Positions 12,461 through 23,671 of a stretch of 64,000 nt of DNA are shown here, piece by piece. This DNA is from Harmonia axyridis (Eukaryota > Arthropoda > Insecta > Coleoptera > Coccinellidae): assembly GCF_914767665.1 (NCBI RefSeq), contig NC_059502.1:2108001-2172000 (forward strand). Direction: 5' to 3'. A program made the position numbers and the translations under genes. Below the pieces are notes generated by a model. That model did no database searches, was not told the DNA's origin, and saw only the letters and a list, made by a program, of their open reading frames with translations. Positions within the stretch are counted from its first letter, which is position 1. Each line of letters opens with the position of its first letter.

Positions 12461-12671
12461 GGAAAGAGTGATGGTTCGGGATTTTCTCTTATCTCTACTG
12501 AACATACATATATACCCTAGAGTTCGCTTGTACAAAAACAAAAATGATTTATCTCCAACATTATAGGTTCTTTTCACCCTGACCATTCAACAGCAAACAT
12601 CGGTGTCTTGTTCCGTAGGAAATTGACATAGATGACGCTTACTCAACGTATAGACTTATTTATGGCTTAAT

Positions 12672-12751
12672 AATGAATTTAAATTCATCAGTTGAACTGA
12701 CCGAACAAATATCAAAGTCATAATAGTTCAGTAACGGTCAAAAAGATTACC
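12672..12751 (+). repeat. Local duplication, unit 2, left part
   Basis: Diverged copy of 12198-12278. Its continuation lies beyond the LINE fragment at 13390-13480. Confidence 0.5.
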
Positions 12752-12770
12752 TTTTCCTTCTTTTTCTTCT

Positions 12771-13300
12771 TCAGCCCTCTTTCATCCATTGTCGGACATA
12801 GGCCTCTTTCAGTTTTTTCCATGCTTCTCTGTCTTTTGTTTTTATCATCCATTGCTTGCCGGCTACATCGATCTTTTTCTCGGTCTTCCTATGCGTCTTT
12901 TCGTCTCTCGAGGTCTCCAAAACGTCACTTTGTGTGACCATCTCTCCGCACTCTGCCTTGTTACATGTGCCACCCACAATCACCTAAGTTTCGCTATTCT
13001 ACTCATGATGTCAGGTACTTTGGTCTTTTTTCGTATTTCGGAATTCTGTCCCTCAAGCTTATACCCAGCATAATCCTTTCCATAGCCCTTCGAGTTACTC
13101 TCAGTTGTTCTGCCACTTTTTTCGTAATTGCCATAGTTTCTAGACCATATAAGTTGCCACTGGTAATATACAGCTGTCGTAGGTTTTGCGTAGAGGAATA
13201 TTTTTGTCCTTTCTTCATTAAATGTCGTCAAGCTTTGAGGGCACCAAAAATGGCAGAAAGCTTGACTACATTTAATCAAGTAGTAAGATCTCAAAGTGAC
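12771..13300 (-). pseudogene. LINE endonuclease-reverse transcriptase, C-terminal piece
   Basis: Minus-strand frames read, in order, LPVATYGLETMAITKK-type residues, RVTRRAMERIMLGISLRD, VPDIMSRIAKLRW and DREAWKKLKEAYVRQW. This succession is the conserved post-RT C-terminal region of many animal non-LTR retrotransposons (RTE/BovB-like proteins often annotated as endonuclease-reverse transcriptases). The RT core is absent and frames shift at least once. The piece ends near the natural C-terminus (12771), as expected for a 5'-truncated insertion. It interrupts the local duplication around it. Confidence 0.8.
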
Positions 13301-13389
13301 TTTCTACTTGATCCATTCCTATAGTTCTGGTAAAAACTTCGATATTTCTTTCCACTTCAGCCTTAATCCTTAATTTAGCCATGTTTACA

Positions 13390-13480
13390 GCGCAATTATG
13401 AAATTACATCAACTTTGTATGGCCAATTCTCCACTGATGCAGATGTAATTTTGTTTAAAAAGTTCTACGATGACAACGTA
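13390..13480 (+). repeat. Local duplication, unit 2, right part
   Basis: Diverged copy of 12330-12430 (ACTTTGT, CCAATTCT, AAAGTTCTACGATGA). It is followed directly by the hAT-type MITE. Confidence 0.5.
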
Positions 13481-13485
13481 CTGAC

Positions 13486-13702
13486 TAGGGATGCACGGCT
13501 TGACTTGATATTCAAGTTACTCAACTTGATATTCAAGCTACTTGACTTGAGCTTGAGTAGTAGTTTTTTAATGTTAAGTCCAGTACTTGATAAATGAATA
13601 CTTGAGATTGAGAAAGTACTACTTGACTTGAACTTGTTGAGTTGATTTCAAGTCAAGCTTAAGTCAAGTAGCTTGAATATCAAGCCAAGCCGTGAATCTC
13701 TA
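13486..13702. mobile_element. 217-bp hAT-type MITE
   Basis: Terminal inverted repeats of about 31 bp match at 28 positions. They begin TAGGGATGCACGGCTTG at the left and TAGAGATTCACGGCTTG, read inward, at the right. The flanks are an 8-bp near-duplication, GTACTGAC (13478-13485) and GTAGTGAC (13703-13710). An 8-bp duplication with a TAGRGATGCAC-type end is the hallmark of hAT elements. The inside is made of repeated CTTGACTTGA-like words and has no ORF, so it is non-autonomous. Confidence 0.85.
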
Positions 13703-13710
13703 GTAGTGAC

Positions 13711-16500
13711 TTATTTGCAGTTATATGATGCTGTATAGGGACATTTATGGGAGGAAGTGTATAATTTCGAAGATCATAGGAGTGAAAAGGTACTGCTCTA
13801 ACAAAAATACAAATTTCTTGAATCAAAATTTGTTTGTACAATTTTTGTTTTTTGAATACTACGAAGAAGTTGTATGAGTTGAATCGATTATATCTATAAT
13901 GAGAATTCCTTCAATTCAGTAGAAATAGAAAAAAAAATTATTTTTGACCTAAACGAAAAACCAATGATGAATTTCAACATCTGTATTCGAACCCCAGTTG
14001 ACTTTTTTCACGGACCACAACTTTCAATCTCGATTCAATTCTCGAAACAGGAATTGATAAAACAATCGAGAGGAAACTAACCTCTGAAACGTCTGAATTT
14101 CAATTAGAAAATTCGAACGAACTCTGACTCATCTTCTTCGTAACCAGACCAATTCTAAGAAATAGTTGGAATTAGATTTGGAACCAATTTGCTGCCCTGC
14201 CTCGATCCTCTAATTTCAAATACTATAATCAATTACTGAAAATATGAGGAAAACAAGATACGATTCAGAATTTATTGAATAAACTGAACTTGATGTATTT
14301 CATTACAAATTACAATCGTTTATGCTTGGAATGGACAAATGGTAATTGGTGAAAATTTTAACTTCAACTTTCACTTGTTTTGTAATTCTTCAAATAACCG
14401 TTTTCTTCCTCTAGGCTCGATTGTAGATTTTAATATTTTCTATTTCGACTGGAATTCAGAAACGTTTCTTCCCTGATAAAAGTTTCATATTATGTTCGTA
14501 ATTAATTTGAAGATTCAGTCACCTCGAAATCCCACTCTTAGATGATTTTGTGTAGAATTTAAGCGTTTTCGCCACTTATTAGTCACGAATAAACAAACAG
14601 AGATATCCGTAGACTCAAAACAAATAAATTCATGTTAGTTTTCCACCCACAACACGATGTTGGTTCCATTGAGCAAAACGAAACCCACCTCTAGTAGAAG
14701 TAGCATCCAACTGTTGCCCTCTTGGAGGACACTCTGCTAATGGACGTAGGTGGGTGTAATTGTGCAAAACCTCGAGAGATTTACACTTAATGAGTGCCAG
14801 CTTTCCTGCGTAATTTTTATTGCCTGGCTGAACCGTCCTAATCTAACATATGCGGCCATTTTTGCCTAAATTCGTGGAAAATTGCATGAAATTTTTATAT
14901 AGGCTCAACAGTTTTTACATTCAAAGCATCAGTGATTTTCACATTTCGGGTTATTGAGGAAAATCGGAAATTCCTATAGAAAATAATGCAAATTCCTCAA
15001 AAGGGGGATCAATTTCATTTATATCAATGGATATTATATCCTGAATGCAATTAAGAAAGTTAAGGGTATTTCCGGTTCAACCGGAATTATATTATCAACG
15101 AAAATGTACATCAGATATATTTTGCGCCATTGCACTCACCTGCAAAATTTTATAAATATTGTTCTTTTCTTTAAAAAGAAATTTACTTGGTTCCATACTT
15201 TATCCCAACTCTGTATATTACCCTTGAAGGTGGCTATGTTACCGAATAAAGTCAAATTTAAAAAAAAAATTGTTTATACTAGTAAGGCCCAGGGTTTATT
15301 GATTGAATTATAATATATAATAAATTGCATTAGATCGATTTTGCTGAGTAATTGATCCTATTTTGGAAGGCTCAGTAGAACCATTAGATGAGAAAAAATC
15401 ACAGAAAATCTATCCATATGCCATTCCATGAACCAAAGCTTTATTTCGAGCTGAATTTATGGAATTCCATGTGAAAATCGAATGCTGTTGTTAATTAATT
15501 TGAAAGCGTGATACGCTGGAATATATGTAACTGAGGTTTATTGTTTTCCCTACCTCACGTAATATCTATTTAGCTCCATTATTCCATTGGTTACTCGTTT
15601 TCGATCTCTGCATGCCATGTTGTTTAGTTTCATGAATGATAATTTCGATTTGATTTAATGATTTTTAGTCTCATCTTACCATTATTCTATTATAATTAAT
15701 ACTATTAAAAAATCTCTAGCATAAATTATTCATAATTGAATTTTCTCAACGAGATTTCTATTTGTATCCAAATTGACGTAACTATGATAATGTCGAAACT
15801 GAAAATTAATGTATCTACATCAACTGTTTACAAAATTCTCATTTTCAACGTCCAACTAATTAAAATTCTGTATTGCCTTGACATAACAATTTTCTGCCAA
15901 TTAGGATCATCGAAATGCGTGTATATGAAGTAGTAAGATCCATTTCCGAGTTTACTGGAGTTGAAAGAAGCTTTGTGATGAAAGCGAGAATGAAAACATT
16001 TTTTTTGTTTTATTTCGAAATTTCTACTCGAAAAATTAGTATGTTTTTGATTTCTTGTTAGTTTTTCAGTCTTGTGTCTGTGAATACTTTTAATTACCAT
16101 AACTCTCATTCAATTTGGGTGTGATTTGGTTTTGGTACATATATCTTATTTGGATTATGTCGAGGATTATGTAAGGTTCTCCAACAGGAATCATACTAGC
16201 CGTGAACCTCTAAGAAAGATGAAAATAAATATTGAAATATTTTGAAGAATTCTGTCACGATAACATGCTACTTACTCAAATATATCATTATTCTTGGGAC
16301 TTGATGTGAAACGTACCTGTAACAAAAAAAAAAAAATATAGTGATATAAAACATTACTATAGTACAAATATTATTTCACTAAATTTCTTTCGAACAAACT
16401 GCTTTCACAAATTTTCAACTCCCTAATCAGTGGGAACAAAACTTCATATAAAAATGATGTATCTTTGTATGTAATCGCATTTTAAGATTCTACATCATTA
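13711..16500. other. Unassigned AT-rich stretch
   Basis: No gene or shared repeat was found. 14630-14860 is balanced in composition and contains TAAT-type homeodomain words near ACTTAATGAGTGCCAGC; it could be a conserved non-coding element. A small palindrome TTCCGGTTCAACCGGAA lies near 15070. The ORFs at 15104-15313, 15736-15933 and 15828-16109 show nothing familiar. Confidence 0.3.
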
Positions 16501-16504
16501 GTGG

Positions 16505-16700
16505 AGAAGAAACTATTAATTCCTAAGGAAACATGATATGACGACAGCTCAATTTGAGATCCCTGGAGCATTTTTGGATGTCTGTAAAAAGCCAGCAATC
16601 AATGGGAGACAGATCTGGAGAATAAGTTGTGTGGATTGGTTCAAATTGATCATGGCTTTTATGATCTGATTTGAGACATTTGTCTATATTTTTAAATTGT
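16505..16700 (-). pseudogene. Mariner transposase fragment
   Basis: The minus strand encodes a broken DYWLFTDIQKM-like stretch, the region just after the third catalytic aspartate in mariner transposases, preceded by a degraded CHKS-like region. It is homologous to 34570-34740 (shared CAGAYCTGGAGAATA). Only about 200 bp survive. Confidence 0.6.
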
Positions 16701-17359
16701 CAAGATACATAAATTTTGCATATTCTCCCAATATTTCGAACCTCACAAAGATTTAAAAACAACAATGAAAATCAGAGAACAGAAAATATACTCGACAAAA
16801 TTATATTCAAATCGTCTAATTCAATAACCATTTTGAATCGATCGTAAGGCTTAAATTCTAAATTTATCCAACTTTCAATCTTCGAAATCAATGAATTGGA
16901 TACATTTAAACGAATAGTAATGGCTCTTATGTTTTAGATATCTTCCGATCGTTAATCAAAGTTTATACCATCCCATCCAATTCATTTCTTCAGACTATCA
17001 AAGCACCCGTAGACCATCTGTCTCTTGATCGATCAACATTTTATTACTTCCCAATCCGTACAGCGCACAATGATTTCTTAGATTTCAAGTTGGACGTGAT
17101 TCAATACGAAGAAACGGATTAATGAATAACTTTAATGAAGATCTGATAATTAAAAGTGGCCTCAAAAGTTCATTCACAACTACGTTCCCACACTGGGCGT
17201 ATTATGTTAATTCCATAGTCAGTGAGCTCCTCTCTAGGACTGGTTTTTAATGTTTTTTCACATAAAGTTGACTCGCTCCTGGTTGGAACTGCGTTTATGC
17301 ATGGAGCTACGGAATGGTCCGAGTGTGTTTCTTAGAATTTCGATATACGTTTCAATAAC
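16701..17359. other. Unassigned AT-rich stretch
   Basis: No ORF of note. 17160-17330 may include the 5' end of the transposon that follows, but no inverted end could be fixed. Confidence 0.35.
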
Positions 17360-18345
17360 GCTTCGAAATTGTTGAAATTCACTACAAAATGGTGAAAACA
17401 TTGCAGTCGCTATTCGCAAAACTAGAACTTTCAGGTCGTTAGTGATGTGAATAATCGAAACAGTGTGCGTCGTTTAAGAAAAACTGAGCATATTGCTGCT
17501 GCAGCCCGTAGTATAGACGAAAAGCCAGGTTTGTGGATTCCTCGTCGATCTTGGACATTGAGAATTCCAAAAACGACATCATACCCCATTTTGGATTGCA
17601 AAAGATTCAGGTCTCAAAGTTTGTATGGTTCAGTTAAAACAAGACCTCAAGCAACGTTGTAACTTCTCTTCACTGCCTGGGTCCTTGAAATGCATCAAAA
17701 TGATCCGGATTTCATCGAAAATTCATCTTCAGTGATGAGGCCCATTTTCACCTGTCTCTACGTTAATAAGCAGAATTGTCGTATTGAAAAAAGCTTTTTG
17801 AAAAGCCTCTTCAACCTCAACGTATTACTGTTTGGTGCGTTTTTTGGGCTGGTGGTGTGATTGGACCTAACTTATTTGAAAATGAGGCTGGTGCAACTGT
17901 GAGGGTGAATAGATTGCGCTACCGAGCTATGATTAATGATTTTTTATGGTCGGAATTGAAAGATATTGATGTGGATGACGTTTATTTTCAACAAGACGGC
18001 GCTGCATACCATAGAAGCAACGAAACAATCCTAAATTTGAAAGAAAAGTTCCCTGTTCGTGTTTTTCTCGAAAAAAAGATCACAATTGGCCACTGAGATC
18101 TTGTGATTTAACACCTTTAGACTTTTTTCTTTGGAATTTCGTAAAAGATAAAGTCCATGCCAAATGAATGAATAGGTCATAGAAATTTTCAAGAAAAGGA
18201 TATGGTACTGCAGCTGTATATCCTTTTCCATCGTTAATGTCATATCTTTATCTTTACAATAAAATAAATATCCATTAATTTCTCTAAAAATTTACTATTT
18301 TTTCAATATCAAAATGAAACCTCTTCTATGAAAACCCTATACGAT
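17360..18345 (+). pseudogene. Tc1/mariner-superfamily transposase pseudogene (longer relative)
   Basis: Read in shifting frames, this contains an N-terminal EIHYKNGES-like start, a middle region (ENIAAAARSIDEKP-like, 17470-17560), the first catalytic motif IFSDEAHFHLS (about 17720-17760, out of frame), YVNKQNCRI, GPNLFENEAGATVRVN, YFQQDGAAYH (second D) and CDLTPLDFF (third D, about 18105). It belongs to the same clade as the 939-bp elements but keeps the middle region they have lost. Frameshifts and stops make it dead. Its 3' untranslated tail recurs at 62670-62855. Confidence 0.8.
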
Positions 18346-18436
18346 ATTTTGGAAATAGAGTTGAAGTTATTTTCGAAATCAGGTGTTTTTTCTAGTATCA
18401 AATTTCTGAACCGTAAAAAAATCATTATTTCATAGA

Positions 18437-18508
18437 ATTTGGCAGTTGGCTAAAGCATTGAACTAGTAATTCGGAGGTTGCGGGTTCGATTCCCGCTCGG
18501 GGAGGTAT
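18437..18508 (+). mobile_element. tRNA-derived SINE head, copy 1
   Basis: An A-box-like TTGGCTAAAGCATTGAAC and a B-box GGGTTCGATTCCC are correctly spaced. The T-arm GCGGG/CCCGC is perfect. A five-pair anticodon stem (with two G-T pairs) encloses CTAGTAA, whose centre would read AGT. The 3' acceptor strand TCGGGGA has no partner upstream, so this is a tRNA-derived Pol III promoter and not a working tRNA gene. An antisense frame over it is a typical tRNA shadow. Confidence 0.65.
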
Positions 18509-18519
18509 TTTTTCCAGAA

Positions 18520-19395
18520 TGGAAAAATTGTCTGAATGCCATGAAATCAATTTCATTTGTAACATATGTTGCTTGTTTGATTTTATAGAAGGTTTTTCAT
18601 CGAAATTCCACTTTAGATTATTACTCATCGACAATAAAACTAGAAAATACTCAAAAATATCGGCAGAATCAAAACATAGATCTCAGTTCGACCAGAACAA
18701 CACCCAGACCGTGAAAGATCCATCCGAGCAAGTCCAAGATCCTACGCGTAAACATGACCATCGTCATCCACAGCCACTGTTGCTTGACCTGATCATCAAG
18801 TTCAGCTTCCTTTCTCACTAGTCCTGGCGAACGGAAGTTGTAGGCATAATTATTTATTACTAAAATTGTTTTCAAGTTTTCATTCAAAACCTGGACATCA
18901 ATATCTCGACCATGGAGTTATCTAACAGATTCATTTGATGCTCCGGATATTGGGAGATTGGGTCAGTAACGATGGGAAGTGAATAAAAAAAAGAACGACT
19001 CTGAAGTCAGGACGCTCAAACGCCCTTAACTTCTTGTCTGTGCTTTTCTCTGATATTTTTTTTTGGTAATATACTTTAATTTTTTTATTGTTATAATTTT
19101 GACGTATTTGATAGTAATTATTATATAAAACTCAAAACTGTTATTATATATACTTGCTTAATCCCAACTAGGTTAGATCTCTTGTATTGGAATAATTCGG
19201 AAATGTTTTTCAATATTCTGCTGAATATTCTATGGTTTTGAGAACAGTACCAAGATGAAATTCTGCAAGCAGCTTGAAATGATTATACATATTATATATT
19301 TCTGTGTGCACCAAGAAATGTAATCAAGGATTATTTTTTAATTGAGTTAAATCTGTCATTTCTCTTGCACAGCACATTAAATTTACGAGTATCCT
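18520..19395. other. Unassigned AT-rich stretch
   Basis: The opposing ORFs at 18519-18821 and 18669-18887 have no recognisable motif and are out of phase with any feature. Confidence 0.35.
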
Positions 19396-19976
19396 CATAG
19401 TAATAAATATAGATATAGGGAGCATATGTCATTTTCAGTGAGAAAATTTTGTCCCCAACATGAATTATCAAATTTGACATGAAGCGCGCGAAAATGAAAA
19501 CATATCAGTGATACAATATTTCACTTGAGTTTCTCCACAAAGAACGCACTTCTTATGTCCCATAGTGAATCAAAGTTTCATATCAACTCAAAATATATGG
19601 AAATAAATATCTAAATATATCAGAAATTCCGAAAACAAACTTCAAGCGCGCCAAACGACGAGAAACAATCGATGACACTAGGAGAGCAAAAGTTGTCAAA
19701 CCTTGGCTTTCAGAAGGTAGATACAGAAAATAATAAATATTCTGCTTATTATGAATTCGACAATTAGGAAAAATATCGGATTCCAAATATTCAAATTTGC
19801 AAATTTAATCGGGAATCACTTAAATAAATATATTTCATTCAATATAATATACATTCATAACGATATAGTAAAATTGTGGATTTGAAAATAAATCACAATC
19901 CGACAACGTAATCTAACCATGTTGGGGACATGTAAAAATTGTGTATACCACTTCTATCTATGCTTATTACTCTATG
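19396..19976. mobile_element. 581-bp MITE with long inverted ends, copy 1
   Basis: The left end CATAGTAATAAATATAGATA and the inverted right end (read inward CATAGAGTAATAAGCATAG) are similar, and each is followed some 40-55 bp inward by GTCCCCAACATG. The inside carries CATGAAGCGCGCG and TTCAAGCGCGCCAAACGAC and no transposase. A second full copy lies at 40190-40797 and partial ends at 10351-10421 and 54878-55003. Target duplication could not be fixed by eye. Confidence 0.75.
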
Positions 19977-20930
19977 TTTGAGACCATTCCCGGTTCAAAA
20001 TTCGAAAATCACATTGTAACGAAAAGATAAAGCGATCTGTTCATCGAACGAGCGCTGAAAAAGGTGGAGCAACCGTGCGAGTTTCATGATGTCGATTAAT
20101 AGAAACCTGCTTTATTACAACGCCGGTAATAACATCCGGTTGTGTGATCTCGCTTTATTCGAGCCAACTCGGGTTTTTTGTTCGATAACTAGGCAGATAG
20201 CTCGGGAGCATGACGTCCAAGATACGACGCAATCAATGTGGACCAATCAATGGCAGGATATATGAATGATTCAGTCAAATTATACTCTATGCTCGTTCGG
20301 ATTCCACTACGTCTTGAAACTTATGAGGTTATGGAGGAGATGGGTTGACAGCTCATAATTATTGAGTAATAATCCTGGGTTATCTAGGTATAAGGGAAAT
20401 ATTTGTCACAATTATAATTTTTTTTTATTTTGTGATGGGAAATGAAGTAGACGTTATAGGTGAGAACCGTGGGTAGAACTTGGTACGAGGAATGTCCTCG
20501 AAATGAGGATGTTGTTTCTATTGAATTTAATGAGAGGCTTATACAGGGTGCCTACATGAACTAGTCTAGGTAGATATTTCTTTAAGTATGAATTTTCCGG
20601 AATGTTTGACGATTTTATCCTAAAAAAAACTGTTTAACCCTTTTTGGAAGTGATAAGTGCAAAAGCATAGACTTGTCGAGTTTCTGAGTGATTTCTGATT
20701 AAAATGAATAAAGAACGAATGTAGTTTCAGGAGCTTTAGAGCGCTCGTACATAAAGATGCCGATACGAAATTGTTTACTGAACAAACCCAACTATTCTAA
20801 TGAACACATCCCATTAATGGGGTCACCTCTTTTCGAAACACCCAACAATAATACAACAACATTCTTTCGCCAAAAACATGGGAAAGATATGACAGGGGAC
20901 CTACCTATTTTATGATGTATACTATAATTG
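19977..20930. other. Unassigned stretch
   Basis: No supported gene. A TATACAGGGTG word at 20542 resembles the outer end of many insect DNA transposons but has no partner nearby. The antisense ORF at 20792-20998 runs into the Tc1-like end and is not credible. Confidence 0.35.
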
Positions 20931-21960
20931 ACAAAGAAACTGCAACACCCAGAAGGAGCTGTCTGAATTCTAATTTTTTTTTGGTTAAAGTAAAGCAAGG
21001 AGTAAATGATTGAAGATCGGAAAAAAACGAAGGGTTTACAATTTATTTTTTAATAAATTTGTTAATAATGTGCTTGTCCGCAGCGATTTTTCATACAATC
21101 CGCAACACGTCCCGGCATTGATGCAATAAGATGGTCTATTTCTTCTTGGGGGATACTATCCCAAGCTACTTGTCTCAGAGCTGCCAAAGTCCGTGGGGGC
21201 TAGGGTAAATTTCCAAGCCTTCTAGCCATGATGTCCCAAACATGCTCTATGGGCGAAAGATCGGGGGATCTGGGCTGCCATGGCAAAAGATTCACATGGA
21301 TCAATTCGAAAAAGTTCAAACTGACTCTGGAAACATGCTGTCGGGGATTATCTTGCTAAAATAATGGATTCCGGAACTGATTAAAGTAAGGGAGAACATA
21401 TGGCTCCACTATTTCTTGAAAGTAACTCAGCGGTGTCATGTTATCTCGAATGAAGACTAAAGGTGACCCCATGTGCCATAGCACCCCATACCATAAAACC
21501 TATTGTCCGGTGTACATGACGCTCAACAACAGACTGAGGTTCACGTCTTTCTCCCCAACGTCGTCTAACCCTTCTTCGGCCATCATGTGCCCCAAGGATA
21601 ATCGAGATTCATCAGAAAAGACGATCTGATGTCATTCCACATTCCAATGTTGACTTTCTCAGCACCACTGTAATCGTTGCCGGCGATGCTCAACCGTTAG
21701 AGGTAACACAAGATGGGGTCAATAATGCTGAAGTCTAAAAGACCTTATCCGGCGGTAAACCGTTCGGACAGTTACAGGAAGGCCTTGTTCTCCTAATCAC
21801 TAATCAGCCAAAGATCTAGTTGTCGCAAATCGGCGTCTAATGGCCATAAGTCTAAGACGTCGATCTTGAACTTCATTTGTGCCACTTCGACGTCCGGTAT
21901 CATGGATTTTTCCATGACAAACTTGCAGTATCAGTTTTTACACAGCAACGATGTTTTCTG
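20931..21960 (-). pseudogene. Tc1-like transposase pseudogene (DDE type)
   Basis: The minus strand reads, from its 5' side, a degraded helix-turn-helix region, LTVEHRRQRLQW, VFSDESRLSLGH (first D), HRTIGFMVWGAM, LFQQDNPRQH (second D) and WQPRSPDLSPIEHVWD (E at the third position), then MARRLGNLP and a C-terminus DCMKNRCGQAHY with the stop at 21062-21064. This order is diagnostic for Tc1-like transposases. Several frameshifts and stops interrupt it. The left end at 20931 (ATTGACAAAGAAACTGCAAC) looks like the inverted terminus. The right terminus is missing and a SINE lies at that side. Confidence 0.85.
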
Positions 21961-21974
21961 GACGATCCTCCGAA

Positions 21975-22062
21975 AGTAAAAAAAAATTCTTTCCGCATCC
22001 GAGGCTCGAACTCCTGATCTTCGGCGTAGGAGTAAGCGCTCAAGCACTCTCATGAAAATGAT
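21975..22062 (-). mobile_element. tRNA-derived SINE head, copy 2
   Basis: On the minus strand GCTTGAGCGCTTACTCCTAC and, after CGCCGAAGATC, the B-box-like AGGAGTTCGAGCCTCGG resemble an arginine tRNA with a CCT-like centre. It matches the head at 49270-49345 (shared TACTCCTAMGCCGAA and GGAAAGAA after the head). Confidence 0.6.
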
Positions 22063-22689
22063 ACGAAAAAGAATCTAATACCGATAAGAGCCACTAGAGC
22101 TATTCTAGTACTCGTCAATTCCATCAAAACTGCATGCAAAAATATAGGCCAATCTCCAGTGGCGCACCGTATTGACACATCCACCTCCCCAAACTTCAAA
22201 ACCCCTCGTCTTGTCACGGTACCTTGTCGCCTACTGCGACCCTACATTTACACCAGCGTATTCGGAATCGCGTATATGCAGTATCCGATTCCGCCCCTGT
22301 TATCATCGGTCGAGTGTTTGAGGATGGATATAGCAGGCCTTGTTCGAGCGGGTGCATCGCGCCTTTATTAATGCAGAACCGAAGTAAACGTCGGGTAGCG
22401 AAAGGTACGTCAATTGGTGAAATCATGTGTGCTGCTTCGATAGTGCTTCCTGTTGGAATTTCGCGGTAGGGCAAACAGAACCGTAATGGATTCGGTGAAT
22501 AGTTGTTGGCATTGCCGTCGGTGGGGCGGAAGGTGGATAGGGCAGGTCCCGGGGGTGACGGATATTGGCTAGGGGATTATCGTGAAGTGGAAGGGTGGAC
22601 TGTTACGTCTTTAGATGTGAATAGGTGATGGTTTAAGTTGTGCTCACTTTGAATAAGATGTCCTAATTTGAAGTACAATTTGAAAAAAA
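22063..22689. other. GC-richer unassigned stretch
   Basis: Balanced to GC-rich sequence with overlapping ORFs on both strands at 22159-22474, none with a motif. Possibly regulatory. Confidence 0.3.
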
Positions 22690-22752
22690 AAAATTATTTC
22701 CATCTAAAAATCGTTATATCTCCTAAATAACTCGTCACAAACCCCTCAAATA
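22690..22752 (+). repeat. RepA fragment ending at a transposon insertion
   Basis: TTTCCATCTAAAAATCGTTA, TATCTCCTAAAT and CCCCTCAAAT match RepA internal positions. The match stops exactly where the short element begins at 22753. The rest of RepA is not found on the far side. Confidence 0.6.
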
Positions 22753-23671
22753 AAGGGTGTTTTTTTTAGAGCTATAGAACTTTAAATTGCAATAAAACAA
22801 CGATGGATTATTCGATTGACATGAATTTTATTTACCCGCAAGATAATCTTGTGGCGTTACATTTTAAATATGATTTCTGGCATATGACCGCCACGGCTGG
22901 CTCGGATGTAGTCCAATCTGGACGTCCACTTTTCGATGACTTTTTCCAACATTTGTGGCCGTATATCGGCAATAACACGGCGAATTCTGTCTTCCAAATG
23001 GTCAAGGGTTTGTGGCTTATCTGCATAGACCAATGACTTTACATAGCTCCACAGAAATTAGTCTAGCGGTGTTAAATCACAAGATCTTGGAGGCCAATTC
23101 ACAGGTCCAAAACGTGAATTTAGGCGGTCACCAAACGTGTCTTTCAATAAATCGATTGTGGCACGAGCTGTGTGACATGTTGCGCCGTCTTGTTGGAACC
23201 TCAGCTCCTGGACATCATGGTTGTTCAATTCAGGAATGAAAAAATTAGTAATCATGGCTCTGTACCGATCACCATTGACTGTTTCGTTCTGGCCATCATC
23301 GTTTTTGAAGAAGTACGGACCAATGATTCCACCAGTCAATAAAGCGCACCAAACAGTCAGTTCTTCTGGATGTAAGGGTGTTTCGACATACAGTGAAGGA
23401 TTAGCTTCACTCCAAATGCGGCATTTTTTTTTTGTTGACTTAGCCGTTCAACCAGAAGTGCGCTTCGATGATAAAATGGATACGTATTCCGCACAGAACC
23501 ATTATTTTCAAAATGAAATTGCACTATTTGCAAACGTTGTTCAGGCGTGAGGCTATTCATGATGAATTGCCAAACCAAACTGAGAATAAATCACTTGACA
23601 GCTGTTAAATCGGTCGTTATCTTGAACAGAAATGCCTACTTAAAGTTATATACCTCGAGAAAAACACCCTT
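22753..23671 (-). mobile_element. Short Tc1/mariner-superfamily element, copy 3
   Basis: Both ends are present. The minus-strand transposase is broken; the best frames are 22832-23026 and 23058-23339, and an internal block around 23040-23070 has changed. The junction region is further reduced: GTATCCATTTTATCATCGAA, missing a second stretch compared with the main form. Confidence 0.88.

Noticed and set aside
18437..18508. A working threonine tRNA gene
   Set aside because: T-arm and anticodon arm are good, but the 3' acceptor strand has no complementary 5' strand.
18425..18634. Minus-strand 69-codon ORF
   Set aside because: It is the antisense reading of the tRNA-like SINE head, a familiar false protein.
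20542..20560. TATACAGGGTG as a separate transposon
   Set aside because: Only one end-like word was found; no inverted partner or body.
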